NCBI GenBank assembly: GCA_014904845.1
Contig: MU119345.1
Span: 1-64,000, forward strand
Length of the DNA stretch: 64,000 nucleotides
Source: Acephala macrosclerotiorum
Taxonomy: Eukaryota > Ascomycota > Leotiomycetes > Helotiales > Mollisiaceae
Direction of reading: 5' to 3'
Shown here: positions 13,111 through 26,100 of the stretch, piece by piece
Layout: each line of letters starts with the position of its first letter
Position numbering within the stretch: the stretch's first letter is position 1
Notes under the pieces: model-generated
Told to the model about the DNA's origin: nothing
Seen by the model: the letters and a program-made list of their open reading frames with translations, nothing else
Database searches by the model: none
Position numbers and translations under genes: made by a program

Positions 13111-15990
13111 ATTAACAAAAAAAAAATTTTTTGATATAATATTAATAGTTTTAAATATAATAAAATAATTAAAATATAATAATTAATATATATTTAAATA
13201 AATAAAAAAAATTATATTATTTAAAAATAATTAAAAAAATTAATATTTTAAATATAAAATCTATTAAAAAAAAAATAAAAAAAATTTAATTTTAATTTTA
13301 ATTTAAATAAATATTAATTTTATAATTAATATATTTTTAATTAAATAATAAATAATAATATAAAAAAAAATTTATTTAAAAATTTATTTTTAATATAAAT
13401 TTAAAATTATTTTTAAATTTTATAATATTTTTATTAATATATAAAATATATTATAATTTGTTTTTATAATTTGATATAATATATAAATAAAATTGTTTAT
13501 TAAATTAAATTTTTTTAATAAAAATAATTATAAAATTAAATTTTTATTTGTTTTTTTAATATATTAAAAAATATAAAACGTCGTTAAAATTTTAATATAA
13601 AATAAAATAAATAAAATAAATAAAATAAATAAAATAAATAAAATAAATAAAATAAATAAAATAAATAAAATAAATAAAATAAATAAAATAAATATTTTTA
13701 AACATTTTAATAAAATTATAAAATATAAAATAATAATATATATATTTTAAATATATTAATTATAAACAATTTAAAATATATATAAATATTTTTATATATA
13801 ATTATAATTTAATATTAAATTAATAAATGTAATTTTTTATTTTAATAATTATATAAAAAATAATTAATTAAATAATTTAATTTCAAATTTTAAAATAAAT
13901 ATAAATAAAATATTATAAAATATTAATATAAAAATATATAAAAAAAAATATTTTTTATTTTTTATTAAAAAATTAAATTTTTTTATAAAAAACAATTTTA
14001 ATTATAGTAAAAAAATAATATAAATAATAATATTTATATTAATAATTATTTTCGATTTTAAAATAAAATAAATAAATATTATTAAAATATTTTTAAATAA
14101 TATTTTATAATAATATTTATAAATTATTTAATATATTATTTATTTAAAATTATTTATTTAATAATAATTTAAATATATATTATTATATTTAATAAAAAAT
14201 TAAATTAATAAACGTATTTTTTATTTTAATAATTAAATAAATAATATATTATTTATTAATTATTTATATATTATATATTTTATTTAATTTATTATATAAT
14301 TTTTAAATTAATAATCGTATTATATATATAATTCGAATTTTAAAAAACTAATAATTGTATTACGATCGTATTACGTATATAATTAAATCGATTTAAAAAT
14401 TATATTATTTATATTTTATTTTTTAATAAATTAAATTATATAAAAAATTATATTATTTATATTTTATTTTTTAATAAATTAAATTATATAAAAAATTATA
14501 CGTCGCAAATAAAACTTTTAATAAAACGAACTAAAAATACGATTTTTATAATTGTTTTAAATTATTTAAAATTTGTATAAAATTATTAAATAATAAAAAA
14601 TAACGAAAATCAATATAAACGAAATTCGTTTTTATATATATAATATTAATATTTTTAATAATAAATAATTTTATTTAAATTTAATTAATTTATTTCAAAA
14701 TTTATAATAAAAAATATTAAAATTTTAATTTATATATAAATATATTTTTATTTCGTTTTTTAATTAAATAATATTTAATACGATTTATATTTTATAAATA
14801 TATTATTTATTTTTTTTATTTTTATATTTATTTTAAATTCGATTAATAATAATTATTATATTAAATTTAATTTAAATTTAAAATTTAAATATTTTATAAA
14901 TATTTAAAATTAAAATATTTTTTATTTTTTATATTAAATTATTATAATTAATTAAATTAATTATATTTTTTTAAAATAAATTTTATTAAATAATAAAAAC
15001 TTTTTAATAAATATAAATTATAATTTATAATATTTTATAATTTTTATTTAAACTATATAATAATTATTAATTTAAATAAATAAAATTTTTAAATTTTTAA
15101 ATTTTTAAATTTAATTAATAAATTTAATTATTTAAAATAATTAAAAAAATTTTAAATTAATTAAACGTTAAAAATTAAAAATTAATAATTTTTATTTTTA
15201 TATTTTATAAATTTTAATTTAATTTAATTTTTTAAATTTAATTTAATAAATTTTACGTTTTAAACGTTTAAAACATTTAAAGTATTTAAAAATATTAAAA
15301 TATTTTATTTTATTTAATTATATACGCGAAATATATTATATATTAATTATTTTATTAAATTTTAAATTTAAAATACGATTATATTAATTCGATTAAATTT
15401 AAAATACGATTATATTAATTCGATTAAATTTAAAATTATATTAATATATTTTAATACGTATATAATAAAATTAATTAAAATTTTTAAAATAAAATTTTAT
15501 ATATAAAGTTTTAAATAATTTAATTTTGAATTTATTATATATTATATATTTATAAATTTTAAAGTATTTAATTATTTAAAATTCGTTTAAAAAGTTTAAA
15601 ATATTTAAAACGTTTAAAAAAATAAATTATTATTTAATTAATTTAATTAAAAAAATTTAATTTAAGTTTAAATTAATCGCAATTTAATAAACTCGACAAA
15701 CGATACTTTAAACTAGAACTAATTAAATAGAAAATAATACGTTAATTCGATTATTATTAAATTACATTTTAAATATTAATTTAAATTATTATATAAATAA
15801 ATAAAAATTTAATAAAATATTTTTAAATTTTAAATTTATTATTTTAATATTATAATTTATTTTTTCGAATTTAATATTTAATTTTAAATTATTTATAAAC
15901 GAGTTTAATACGAATTTTAAACGAGACGAAAAAGTATTATAATAATAAAATTATAAAATTATAAAAATATAAAAATTTAAATTTATTTTT
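13111..15990. repeat. RIP-degraded A/T-rich block
   Basis: Nearly pure A/T with CpG as the main residual G/C context and no coding potential. It carries a 48-bp direct duplication near 14399-14500 and an aaatacgattatattaattcg-type duplication near 15371-15430. Between 15690 and 16010 the composition rises toward normal, at the left edge of the next island. Confidence 0.75.
13596..13692. repeat. 9-bp minisatellite (ATAAAATAA)n
   Basis: About ten uninterrupted copies of the 9-bp unit ataaaataa, with almost no variation between copies. It lies inside the A/T block. Confidence 0.85.
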
Positions 15991-15999
15991 ATTATACCA

Positions 16000-16948
16000 T
16001 AAATCGAAGTTCTGCGGTTTAAACTATCGAATCTAGGGGTTTTGATCGCTGTTTTACACAGTCACAACCGCTCGCTAAATACTGGCCGTAGCGCACGTGC
16101 CTCGATTCGTTTGGTGCGATGACGATCATGTCTTTTCCTAAAGGTGTTGGTTGTTATTTTTAATCATTTTGACAATCACTTCTTCAATCCAAAAGCCAGA
16201 AATGGCTTCCTCCTCATCAGCCATGGTAGGGCTTGTCCATTTCTACCTTGAGGCCGCCCCTGGCTACATAAATCTCGTAGGTTCCTCCTACCCTCGACCT
16301 CCAGCAACTATCGCATCTCCTTTGCACACTCTTTTGCACACTCTTTTCCATACTGTTCCCTCTTCACCTTCTCTCTCTCAGAGGCTTCGAATTCTCGACA
16401 AGTCCCGTGGCCTTGGTTGCGATCCCCTCGTCTGCGAAGGCCCTCGAAGTTCACAACATCCTCCACATCCCCACTACTACTGTACAACTCGGTTCTCTTA
16501 CCTCATCCTCCTTCACCCACCTTCTACTCTCGACAATTCCGGCGTTTTCCCTACCTTCCCCTTGATCACGATCCCTTCCTCTACGAAGTACCCTCGAAGT
16601 TCATTCTCTCCTCGCCGTCTTTTATACTTCACGACCGTCGATTGTTTACACCCATCGACTTATGAATTCGATCGGCTATCGTATCGTCAGGTTGCGTTGA
16701 TACTATGATAGGTATCTTCGTTTTTTCACGAATCGCTATTTTATACTCGAAGCAACCAAGGGATCGAAATGGTACCAACAGCACAAAGCAACAGAAGTTA
16801 GGATTGATTGCTTTTAAAATCAAGCATATTCCTCATTCGATAACGCTACCGTCCACGTCTTACGCCGTCACGACTCTGCCACATTTAATGGTCCAGATCG
16901 CTAAAAGAGAGTGTCCTCCACATCTACCTTCCACACCCCGATAAGATT
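16000..16948. other. spacer upstream of the recombinase fragment
   Basis: The sequence leaves the A/T block at about 16000 and becomes pyrimidine-rich on the plus strand. A long open frame at 16151-16708 is rich in Ser, Pro and Leu and looks like a by-product of the CT-rich composition, so I do not call it a gene. The motif ccctcgaagttca occurs twice (near 16441 and 16591), and a tgcacactctttt-type repeat lies near 16324-16350. If the adjacent gene is a captain, this would be the 5' end region of the element. Confidence 0.45.
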
Positions 16949-17500
16949 ATGCCCCCGATTCAAATTCCTGTCAATGACACCCTCGAGACGCTCCAGAATG
17001 TTCTTAAACGGCGGGCTGAAGCGCACCAGGAACTATTCGACAGGAAAGCTTTGAGCGGAGGAGATTATCGGCAGTTAGAGGACAAGTACGATAAGACATC
17101 GTTTATACAACCCGATGATGTTGCTACCACGAAGGCCAGTATATATTATACCAGACGGAAATGGACAAGGTATGCAAAAAGAGATGCACGAGGGCGAAGA
17201 CTGGGCCAAGCTAATAATAAGACAAGTACTGCGCGCACAAAGGGCTAGGGTCCTGGCAAAGTGCTCTCCACGCCGAGACGTGCACCAAAGGAAAGATGAT
17301 GGGCTTCTTACGCTGGATCTGTGAGAAATATATCTTACCAAAGAAATTGAGAGGCAAGAGAGGGCGGAGGAAGTCGGTCAATTAATATTTGCGGGATTTC
17401 AAGATGCTTTACCGTCGCGCTAATGGCAATTTTGTAAACGCGAATGACTCTTACGAAGTTGTAAAAGTAGTTTATGGGGACCGTTAATGAGTGTGGGGTA
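16949..17500 (+). pseudogene. DUF3435 tyrosine recombinase (Starship captain-type) N-terminal fragment
   Basis: The ATG at 16949 opens a frame whose product contains a TKASIYYTRRKWTRYAK stretch, then shifts frame twice. The third segment (about 17296-17460) reads MGFLRWICEKYILPKK and, after a stop, YLRDFKMLYRRANGNFVNAN and EVVK. This order corresponds to the N-terminal SAM-like region of DUF3435 recombinases. The stop at 17383-17385 is TAA where CAA is expected, a RIP-type CpA to TpA change. The catalytic R...HxxR...Y domain is absent, so the copy is truncated and dead. Family assignment rests on remembered motif order and was not searched. Confidence 0.6.
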
Positions 17501-17875
17501 GATGGTGCACCACCAACTTACTATGGAGTTAGATGGTAGATCTTGAGCTCTCTTGTGTTCCTGCCGCGGGAAGCAGTACCAAATTAATATGTAGCCAATC
17601 TCAATGGATGGGGGGATTGTGGCAGTTTGACCATTTCTCTGCATATTACATCGAAAGATAGGTGTTGCCTGCCTGCCAGGCAGAAAGGTTTTGTTTCGTC
17701 TTGCGCTCAGTGCTGTTATAACAGTTTATTAATTTGTAGAACTAGACAGTATGCGCCAGCGCCTGCTCCTAATCAATTTCCAAAAAAATTAGACCCTTCC
17801 TGATGCTGAATCCCTGGCGTACATCAATAGTTGACGGACACTCCAGGTTTGCGGCTAGATGTACAACGGTACGTT
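17501..17875. other. spacer, no gene seen
   Basis: Normal-composition DNA between the recombinase fragment and the 3' end of the LCB1-like gene. Only short open frames occur. A small imperfect palindrome (tgcctgccaggca) lies near 17669-17682. Confidence 0.5.
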
Positions 17876-19635
17876 TTATGCAATCAACACCGATTGCCTG
17901 TTTGGCTTTCGTGTTATGACCTTAGTAATGGCATGGCGAATTACTACCCCAGCCTTCTCGATCTCCTTTTTAGATATGCCTGATGTGATGCACACTTTCA
18001 ATGCTGCTCGAATAACAGAAGTGTCTTTGGTGCTAGTACGGTGTTTCATTACTAACGAGGTCTTGAGGCGTGTGATAAGGACGCCATTGTTGAGCGACTG
18101 TTAAATGAATTAATTACCGGATCCTTTGTGAAAAGAAGGAATCGAATTAAGCTTACCTCATCGACGCACTCCTGAAAAAGGCGCTCTTGGTCATCATAGC
18201 TCAATCCCCTCGCTCGTACGGCCTCGGGCTTAAGAACTAGTATCATGATTGGGTTCTCCAGTGAGCTTGTACAGACAACCCAGTCACTACGGGGATCCAA
18301 TTGTGCCCGCATTGCCTTGATGTTCTCCCGGCATTGTGTCAAAGTTTCGGGTTTAGATTGAAGAATTTTTATGGTTTCACTCGCAGTAACTGCCAAGATA
18401 GCTGGTAAAGCTGCCGAGAATGTGTAAGAGGCTGCTGAAGTCCGCTGAAGTCCGACGACATCTTGTGTGCCACAACAGAAACCGCCACCCGCACAAAGAG
18501 GTCCTGCAAGAGAACCTACAATCATATCGATTTTAGACGAGTCGACATTTTGGGCCTCTGTGAGGCCGCGTCCAGTTCGGCCTAATACACCAAAAGACCA
18601 TGTCTCATCAAGTATAATGCGGAACTTGTACTTCTCTTTAAGTTCTACCTATACGTATTTTTGGTTAGCAATATGGACATTGAGCGATAGACTTTGAGGT
18701 TCGCGTACTAGTTTGGGAAGGCTAACACAGTCGCCGACCAACTCGGAGAGGCCTTCCGTGACAATAAACCTTCGAGTCAACTTTCTACCCTTCTGCTCCT
18801 GGACAATCCTCTTGATAACCCGTTCCAGGTCCTCCATGTCGTTGTGATTAAACCACTTGATATGACTTCTGGAGATCTCTAGTCCCTGACGAATGGAATA
18901 GTTAACTTGTCTGTCGGCAACAATTACATCGCCCCGTTTACAGAACGATGGAATAACACTTGAAATAGTCGAGAAAGCTTGTGCATAGACGATACATGCT
19001 TCGGTGCCAAGGTACGCGGCAATATCTGCTTCGGTTTTCATGTGAACGTCTTGAGTGCCGTAGAACAGCGGAGGGCCGCAAGGCCCCACGCCATAGGTTC
19101 GCAGTGTCTGGATCGCTTTCTCTTTGATCTGTTCATTCGCATTGAAGTTGTAGAAATTGTAGCAGGCGAGATTCGTGACCGTCTTGCCGGTCGAGAGCTT
19201 GACCTTCGGGCCTGTCGGACTGCACAATGTATGCCATTAGCTCCCGTTCTTGGCATCAATTAAACGTCCAAGTGCTCAACCTTACCCAACAATGATGGGC
19301 AGCTTGTCGACCTCAGCTTCTTCGAAAGGAGTCGGCAGTGGTACCAATGGCTCAGGTTCCCATTCTTGAACCAGCTCATCGATCTCGTCTTCTCGAAGCT
19401 TTACGTAGTTCGGGGCATGTGTAGGGTACGAAGGCGACAAAAGATATCGAATAAAGAAGACCACCAGAAGGAGCTCGATGACAGATCGAACAGGATCGTT
19501 CTGATGGCTGTTTTGTATGTAGCGGATGAGGATAGCACTGCCTGGGACTTTCTGGAAAGCCTGGGAGACATGATGCAGACAGGCCAGCAGGCGTGTCTGC
19601 ACCTCGTCGTCGTCGAAGAAAGACTGCATTGTCAT
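17876..19635 (-). CDS. LCB1-like serine palmitoyltransferase subunit, cluster-resident paralogue
   Basis: Exons 19635-19286, 19219-18709, 18648-18157 and 18097-17876, all GT-AG, give an unbroken 524-aa protein. It has an N-terminal membrane segment (residues about 50-68), the SPT subunit-1 block ending YGVGPCGPP (159-167), a FYGTQDVHMKTEAD stretch and a C-terminal ALKVCITSG...IRHAITKV block. At the site where LCB2 carries the PLP lysine this protein has GSLAG (332-336), so it is the non-catalytic LCB1 type. It would need an LCB2 partner to condense serine with palmitoyl-CoA at the ER. Cys164 corresponds to the human SPTLC1 disease residue and is kept. Leu168 replaces a Gly that is conserved in the LCB1 proteins I recall. 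It lies 563 bp downstream of the PKS on the same strand. Likely role: resistance copy, or a partner altering SPT specificity. Confidence 0.85.
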
Positions 19636-20197
19636 CAGGTTTGTTTGCAGGAGTGTCTGCTCCGACGAGGTATGTTGGTGTTATCTCCTGTGTTGCCCAG
19701 GTCCGTGCATCCGAAATGAAAACAAACGCGACTCGACCATGAACGCGACAAATATCGCTGGACCATCGTGATAAACCAGTGGACGAGTGGTTTGGCAACG
19801 CTACATAGACAGATGAGATATCGATCCGTGGGTTGGTGTATCGATATGAAAGCGAAAACATCTTGCGGCGGCTGTCGAACGAGTGGCATAAAGTTTCACG
19901 CAAAGCCAAGCAATCTCAGGTTGAGCCGCAAGGCAAACAAACATCTGACCCAAATATACGTTACGAGTCGTCTGCCACTCGTGGGCATCGATGGTATACA
20001 TACATTGGCATCGTTCTCAGAGCGGCGGTCCTTTTGGTTACAAGAAGGCCACAAGTATCGTTTTAATTTCAGTGCTCGACTCCATGCATCTATCTTCACA
20101 CAGCAGCGCAGTACTCATGCGGTCAACATTATATCGATGATCGTTGTTCTCAAGGAAGTACCTCTAATCTAACTAATGTCCTACCCGTGACCTCTAC
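19636..20197. promoter_or_regulatory. LCB1 promoter / PKS 3' flank
   Basis: About 560 bp between the PKS stop and the LCB1 start, both on the minus strand. Many short overlapping open frames occur on both strands with no recognisable product. It must hold the PKS terminator and the LCB1 promoter. I did not find the CGGCGTT array seen in the PKS/P450 promoter here. Confidence 0.45.
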
Positions 20198-23100
20198 TTA
20201 TCGTACCTCTCCCTCTTCGATTCTCAATGCTGGGTTCATCGAGAACATCGAAAGAATCCCCACGTACTTTTCTAAGAACATCTTCGGATCTCCAGCCCCA
20301 TAGATTCCCTCCTGCAGCTTGACGGTGACCATAGGCGCCTCTTTGGTTGGGTCATCCCAGATCTCCAGCGTCACATCATATGGGGTACGTTCGCGTGACG
20401 CGAGAACCTCCGTGATCTTTGCGCCCCCTATCTGTCCGCTTTCGGCCTGGCCTTGCTTATAGTCGAATACGGCCTGGAATAGAGGGGCATGTGAAGCCGG
20501 TGTATCCACGTTTCCGAGACCAAGACGCTCGAGAACAACACTATAAGGCACCCGGGCATGCTGCATTGCATCGCGCATGGTGTCTTTCGCGGCTACAAGC
20601 ACTGAAGCAAATGTCTTGCCGGGTGTGAAAGACATACGGATAGGCAGCAGATTGGCGAAGAAGCCCATAGTAGACAGTTCATCGAGAGTGGAACGGTTGG
20701 TGTCGGCGATGCCAATAGCTATGTCAGCGGTTCCTGTCAAACGTGCCAACAGCACGTGGTATGCGACGAGGTAAAGCTGCATCGGGGTAGCCTTGTATCT
20801 GCGGCTACGCTCCTTGACACGGGAAGCAAGCATCGGGTCCAGACGCGCCATAGCTTCGTGCTGTTTCCATGGGAGAGGCTGTCCTCTCGGCTCTGCTTGT
20901 GGCAGGGCCATCACAGGTAGAACGCCGGGAACCCTCTCGTACAAGTGTTCCCAGTAAGCAATGTCCGGCTCCATTTGGCCGCTTTCGAAATCCGCCCTCT
21001 GCCGCACGACAAAATCGGCAAATCGTGACGGAGGGTCCAACTTTGCATCGCTATATAGCTGTGCGACCTCGACGAACAGGTTCTCGGTTGTGGACCCGTC
21101 ACCAACAAGGCGGTGATAACCCAAGACGAACAAGTGCTTGTTCTCAGGCCAGGAAAAAACGACAGGCCTGAGTGTTAAACCGCTAGCAATGTCAAAAGAA
21201 GCCTTTTCCAACTCTTTGTATCCTGCCTCGGCAGCGGCCCTGTCTTCTACTTCAACAAATCTTACGCGCGAAGTTGGTTCGTCAAGGATGACTTGGGCTG
21301 GCTTCTGGGGATCATCTTCTAATTTGATAATCTTCGTACGGAATGCCTCATGGCGACGGAGTAAAGTATTCAGAGCCCTAGATAGGCGCCCAAGATCAAG
21401 AGGGCCCTCGAGGAACATGCCAATAGTGGTATTGAATATGCTAGGATCAATTCCAGCTTGGTGCTGAAGCTTCCATGAGTACTGCTGGCCAAGGGATAGA
21501 CTCTCTTGCCGGACTACTTTGGGCTCATTGGATGTGAGCACCTCGTCTACCGACGACAGGTCGGTTAGTGGTGATATGGACTCAGAATCCAGCTTGATGG
21601 CCTCGTCGCTAGGTTCAGGCGCGCTGCTATCATTAGACGATTCGATTGTTTCACGCTCAACGAGGGGAATGGTATTAGGCGCCAGTCGCTCTACTGCTTC
21701 GTCGGCCAGATCAGTAACAGAGGCACCCCCAAGAATCTTCAACAAGGGTAGATCCAGAGTCAGCTGCTTTGAGAACCTATTCCTATGGATTAGACTACCA
21801 CAGACAACAATGATGGATAGATTACTGACCATGTACCGATGGTGACCGCGCCTAATGAGTCTACACCCTGGTCAATGAGCGGTGTTGTGGGATGGACACT
21901 TTCCCCTGCGGGAATCTGCAGAGTACTTCGCAGTTTTTCAGAAAGACCCTCTGCAAAATAAGGAGTTAGCGACCCGGTCTCGAGAAAGAGAAAAGAGGGT
22001 GTGTGCGGAACATACCAATTACAATTTGGCGAACCTCGCCCAGAGTTGTTGCCTGCAACAGCTGTTCCTTAACTATTGAGGCTTTGGAGCCTGAAGTACC
22101 CGTTACCTTGCCACGTTGCTCGGGAATCTTAAAGTTGCCGACTCTAGCATCATCGTAGAACACGATGCGATCCTTATTCACCGGGTCGAGCTCGGGGATA
22201 CCAGTCGTGATCTCAATATCAGACATCTCCATAAAAGTCTTACCCGTGGTTCGTCGCCCCGAAACTACAGCCTCAGCGAAGAGAGTATGAAGCTCATGCT
22301 CCTCCACCGGCTGGAACATAAAACGAACTGCGTTAAAGTTCTCTTCCATCTCAGCTCGAGTAACATATCCAACACCATAAACGGCGCCAATATCGATGGT
22401 CGACCCCTTGAAAGTAAGTTCATGTTAGCGTGACCAAAATAATTAGAAGAGAAAAAAAGTAGGAATAGGTACTGACCACCAAGCCTATTGAGCGTCGTTG
22501 CTGTGCGAGGGCTTGCAGGTATGCGTTCGCAGCACCGTAGTTGGCCTGACCGGGATTGCCTAAGACGGTGACGATGGATGAAAACATGACGAAGAAGTCA
22601 AGAGGTTTCGCGAGACTGGAGAAGCGTTCATGCAGAATGCGAGCTCCTTCCGCCTTGGGCTTCAAAACCATCTGCATCATCTGAAAGTCCATATCCTTCA
22701 GCAAAACATCTTGTAGGACAAGAGGTCCGAATGCAATACCACCGATGGGCGCCTGTGGGAAACGTTCGAGTACTTTGACAATACCATCATCGACCGATTT
22801 CTCGTTAGAAACATCCCTGTTAGATAATGTGAGCTCTCGCTGGAAACGTGGGGGTAGAGTCAGACAAAGGAATGTCAACATACATGGGCAAAACCATAAC
22901 CTCTGCACCAAGTCTTTGGATTTCATCGAGCCACCTCGGATCCACCTTGGGATTTCTACTCGTCAACACCACATGGCGAGCACCCTTTGTGACCATCCAA
23001 CGACATAGAGAACAACCAAGATCGCCAGTCAGCCCGACAAGTAGATACGTCTTGTCGCCAGCAAAAATTGGCTCAGAGTCAATTGGACGGACTCGTGCTA

Positions 23101-26100
23101 GAACTGTGCCGCCCGCTTTCCAATTGATGACAGTGGATGGCTCGAATGGATCCACTGAAGCTTCGAGCTGGCTAGTATGGATGAAAGACGGCCTTATAAC
23201 TATATCCAAATCCTTCGCAGCCATCACTGCTTGTTCAACGAGTGGCAACTGTACTATCTCATAACTTTTCTCGTGGAAAGTCGATGTAGAGTCATCTTGA
23301 AAGATGTCTCCCACATTGTACCTCGCACACGTCGATGGAAGATGACTCGCTATCCGGCGGCTCAGATCAATGGTGCTCTGATCAGTTGACAGACTACAGA
23401 AAGTCGATAGCGATGTTGGCAATAAAGCTTTCAATTGTCTATCTGTCTCCTTCCCGTGAAGTTGGAGCCAGGATACACCAACGAGCTTACTTGAAGTTGA
23501 CTGGACGGTTGCAAAATTGGCACGCATATGGTGGTTTCGTGCTGCACGGGCTAGTGCCTCGATACAGAACTCCGGCGGCTCCAGCACGAGTATTGATGTG
23601 CCCGGGATCGCATTTGCAAACACGCTTTGGGCAATAAGGTTTGCTACTATGGGAAGCAATTGACACAAGTCCAAGTCAAGTAAACCCGGCAAGTGGAACA
23701 CATGCGTCGTTGGAACTTGGATTATGGATGCGTTGCTGCTAGCAAGAGCTATGACTGGCGTACTCCGGCCAGAGACAACGCCCTGCACTATGTGGAAATA
23801 GCCCATATTACTGACGCGAATAGCCTTGGCGAGTGCATAGCGCACCTGAATGACCGAGATCGAGCCGTCAGAATATCCCCGTGGAGGATATGCAACTGCT
23901 GATTCCAGATAAGCTGCCTGACTGGTGTGGCGCAGTGCCACTGGATTCACCTCCGGATCGAGGGTCTCTAGAATCGGGCGGTGAGACGAGTTCAGGCGGT
24001 TGTTCCTCGCTATGTCCTGTTTGAGACGTGGCACAAAAGTACGAGATTGGGAAATGTAGATCTCAGTCTCTTCAGTCCACAAGATTCCAGCATCAACCAC
24101 TGCCGATGTATCCTCTAGACGAAGGACCTGCTCCGCCAAGAACTTCGAGTCTATGTTCTCGGTCTTGTCCACGTCTAGTACTTGTATATGCATCTCCGTC
24201 TGCTCACGCCGAACCGAGCGAAGCATGCCAATAGTCATTGCTTGGCGTGGATGGTCGACCCAAGCATTCTCGGTGACCCAGAGAAGATGGCCGGCATAGA
24301 AAAGAATCGACTTCACTGTCTCAAATCTGTCTTCATCGAGATTTGCAAAGAGCTCGTCGTCAAGATCCGAGAGAACCACAAAGGTGGAATTGGTCTGGAA
24401 CGCTGACTTGTGAACGTCCTGTAGTCGCCTTACATGTTGGAGCTGCCGGTGTGGTAGCGCGGCCTGGAACCCAGCAAATATCCCCGAGGTTCTTGAGCTA
24501 TCGCCACCAACAACTACAAGTAGCGGGTATGACTCTTTGGGAGGGGCAGAAAGAGGCTTGGACAAGGCCATAGTGGCAGGGTTGACGGCTTGTGCGCTAA
24601 ACGCTGAGGTTGGCCACAGTTTGATATCCCGGTCGAGTGACCGACTCTCGATACCTGAAAATCCCACACGCTTTAGGATATCGTCCCACTGCTCCAAGGA
24701 GACGAAGGGCTCTAGAACGCGGCCCTCATCGTGGCCGGCCCACCAGTCAGGAAAGAAACCAAAGATAAAACCAAGACGGCTATGCTCGCGATTGGTGATC
24801 TCGAGAATAACAGCATGGCCACCTGGCTTGAGCAACAGCCTCATGTTGGCCACCGTTTCTTCTAGATTCGGTGTAGCGTGCAAGACGTTGGACGCAATGA
24901 CCAAGTCGTATGAATGAGGTTCGAATCCTTGCTCGATTGGACTGCGACGTATATCAAGTGATCGAAATTCCATCCGATCCTCGAACTCTGCAAACTCCTC
25001 AGCAGCCGTCTCAAAGAAAGCAGTCGAAATATCAGTGAAAGTATAGCTATTGAAGCCAAGCTGTGGAGTATTCAAAATATACTTTGTGGTTCCACCTGTG
25101 CCCGCGCCTGTAAGAGAAATGTCAGTCACAGAATGTCTCATCTCGATACCGAATAACGTACCAATTTCGAGGATGTCCATGGATTGGAAACGGTGCGCAA
25201 TCTGGCTGACCAGCTCCTGTGAGTAATTCAAAGCTGGCCCAAAAGTCAAGCGATCTGCGTAGCATTCAGTGAGGAGGCCGTCATGATCCATAAGTTCAAA
25301 TGGATTTTGTTTGTCGCGAATCATCGAGAGCATGTTTTCGCCCACTCTTTGTACCATACGAACGTGGCGATGCCACGAGTTGCTGACATAGTTAGAATTA
25401 TGTGCAACCAAGTTATGATGGCAGCGACTTACCTTTCGCATAGATGTTGGATATGTTCGTGCGAGTCAACTTCCCATGATGGGTCATACCACTGATGTCG
25501 CCCCTGACGAGCTTCCGCCACAACGTGCTCAGCCCAGGATATCTGCTTCTTGTGGTGAAATGCGGCACTCAAGCGCTCATCATCTGTCAGTTGGCTGAGA
25601 AGAAATTTAGAGTAGAAGTAGACAATGCGTTCGATTATCGGCGTTGTAGCCTTGTCCCGATCAGTGGCCCATAATTCAGGATCATCTAAGAGTTTCTCTG
25701 GAGTAAGTGGTCCCCACACCCATTTGGAGAATATGCGGTGGTCATTCGAAGTCGTAAGTGGCGAGAAAGGCTTGAAGACCATGTTCTCAATTTGAAGAAG
25801 AGATTCTCTTTCAGTGCCCACAAACAGTTGTATGTCGCCGGCTAGGTAGTCTCCCTTGTCGTAGGTATTGACTGAGTTGAATTGGACCCGGTCTAGTGAC
25901 TCTGGGACCAACAAGCATACGGAAGGAACAAGCGCAAGTCTATCTATATGAGTAGGCACATATAGTGACCGCAATCTGTTATCTCCTGGAGAGGAGTACG
26001 CGCCAATGACAGTTTGTAAAGACAAATCAAGTGCGGCTGGATGTATCAGGAACTGATGCTCCCCATCCTTCAACAGAGGGTAAGCTAACGTGCCCGTTGA

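Noticed and set aside
13596..13692. Regular A/T array considered as a CRISPR-like or centromeric repeat
   Set aside because: The 9-bp unit has no spacers and is too short an array. It is a simple minisatellite.
16151..16708. 185-codon frame upstream of the captain fragment
   Set aside because: Low-complexity Ser/Pro/Leu composition from a CT-rich tract, no recognisable domain, and several equally open overlapping frames.
17876..19635. Interpretation as a FUM8-like alpha-oxoamine synthase that off-loads the polyketide
   Set aside because: The PLP-lysine site reads GSLAG without lysine, and the protein follows LCB1 from end to end, so independent catalysis is unlikely.
20198..21776. Possibility that the PKS is a truncated PKS-NRPS hybrid
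   Set aside because: The stop follows a complete condensation domain, no adenylation remnant is seen downstream before the LCB1 gene, and LovB-type enzymes end the same way.
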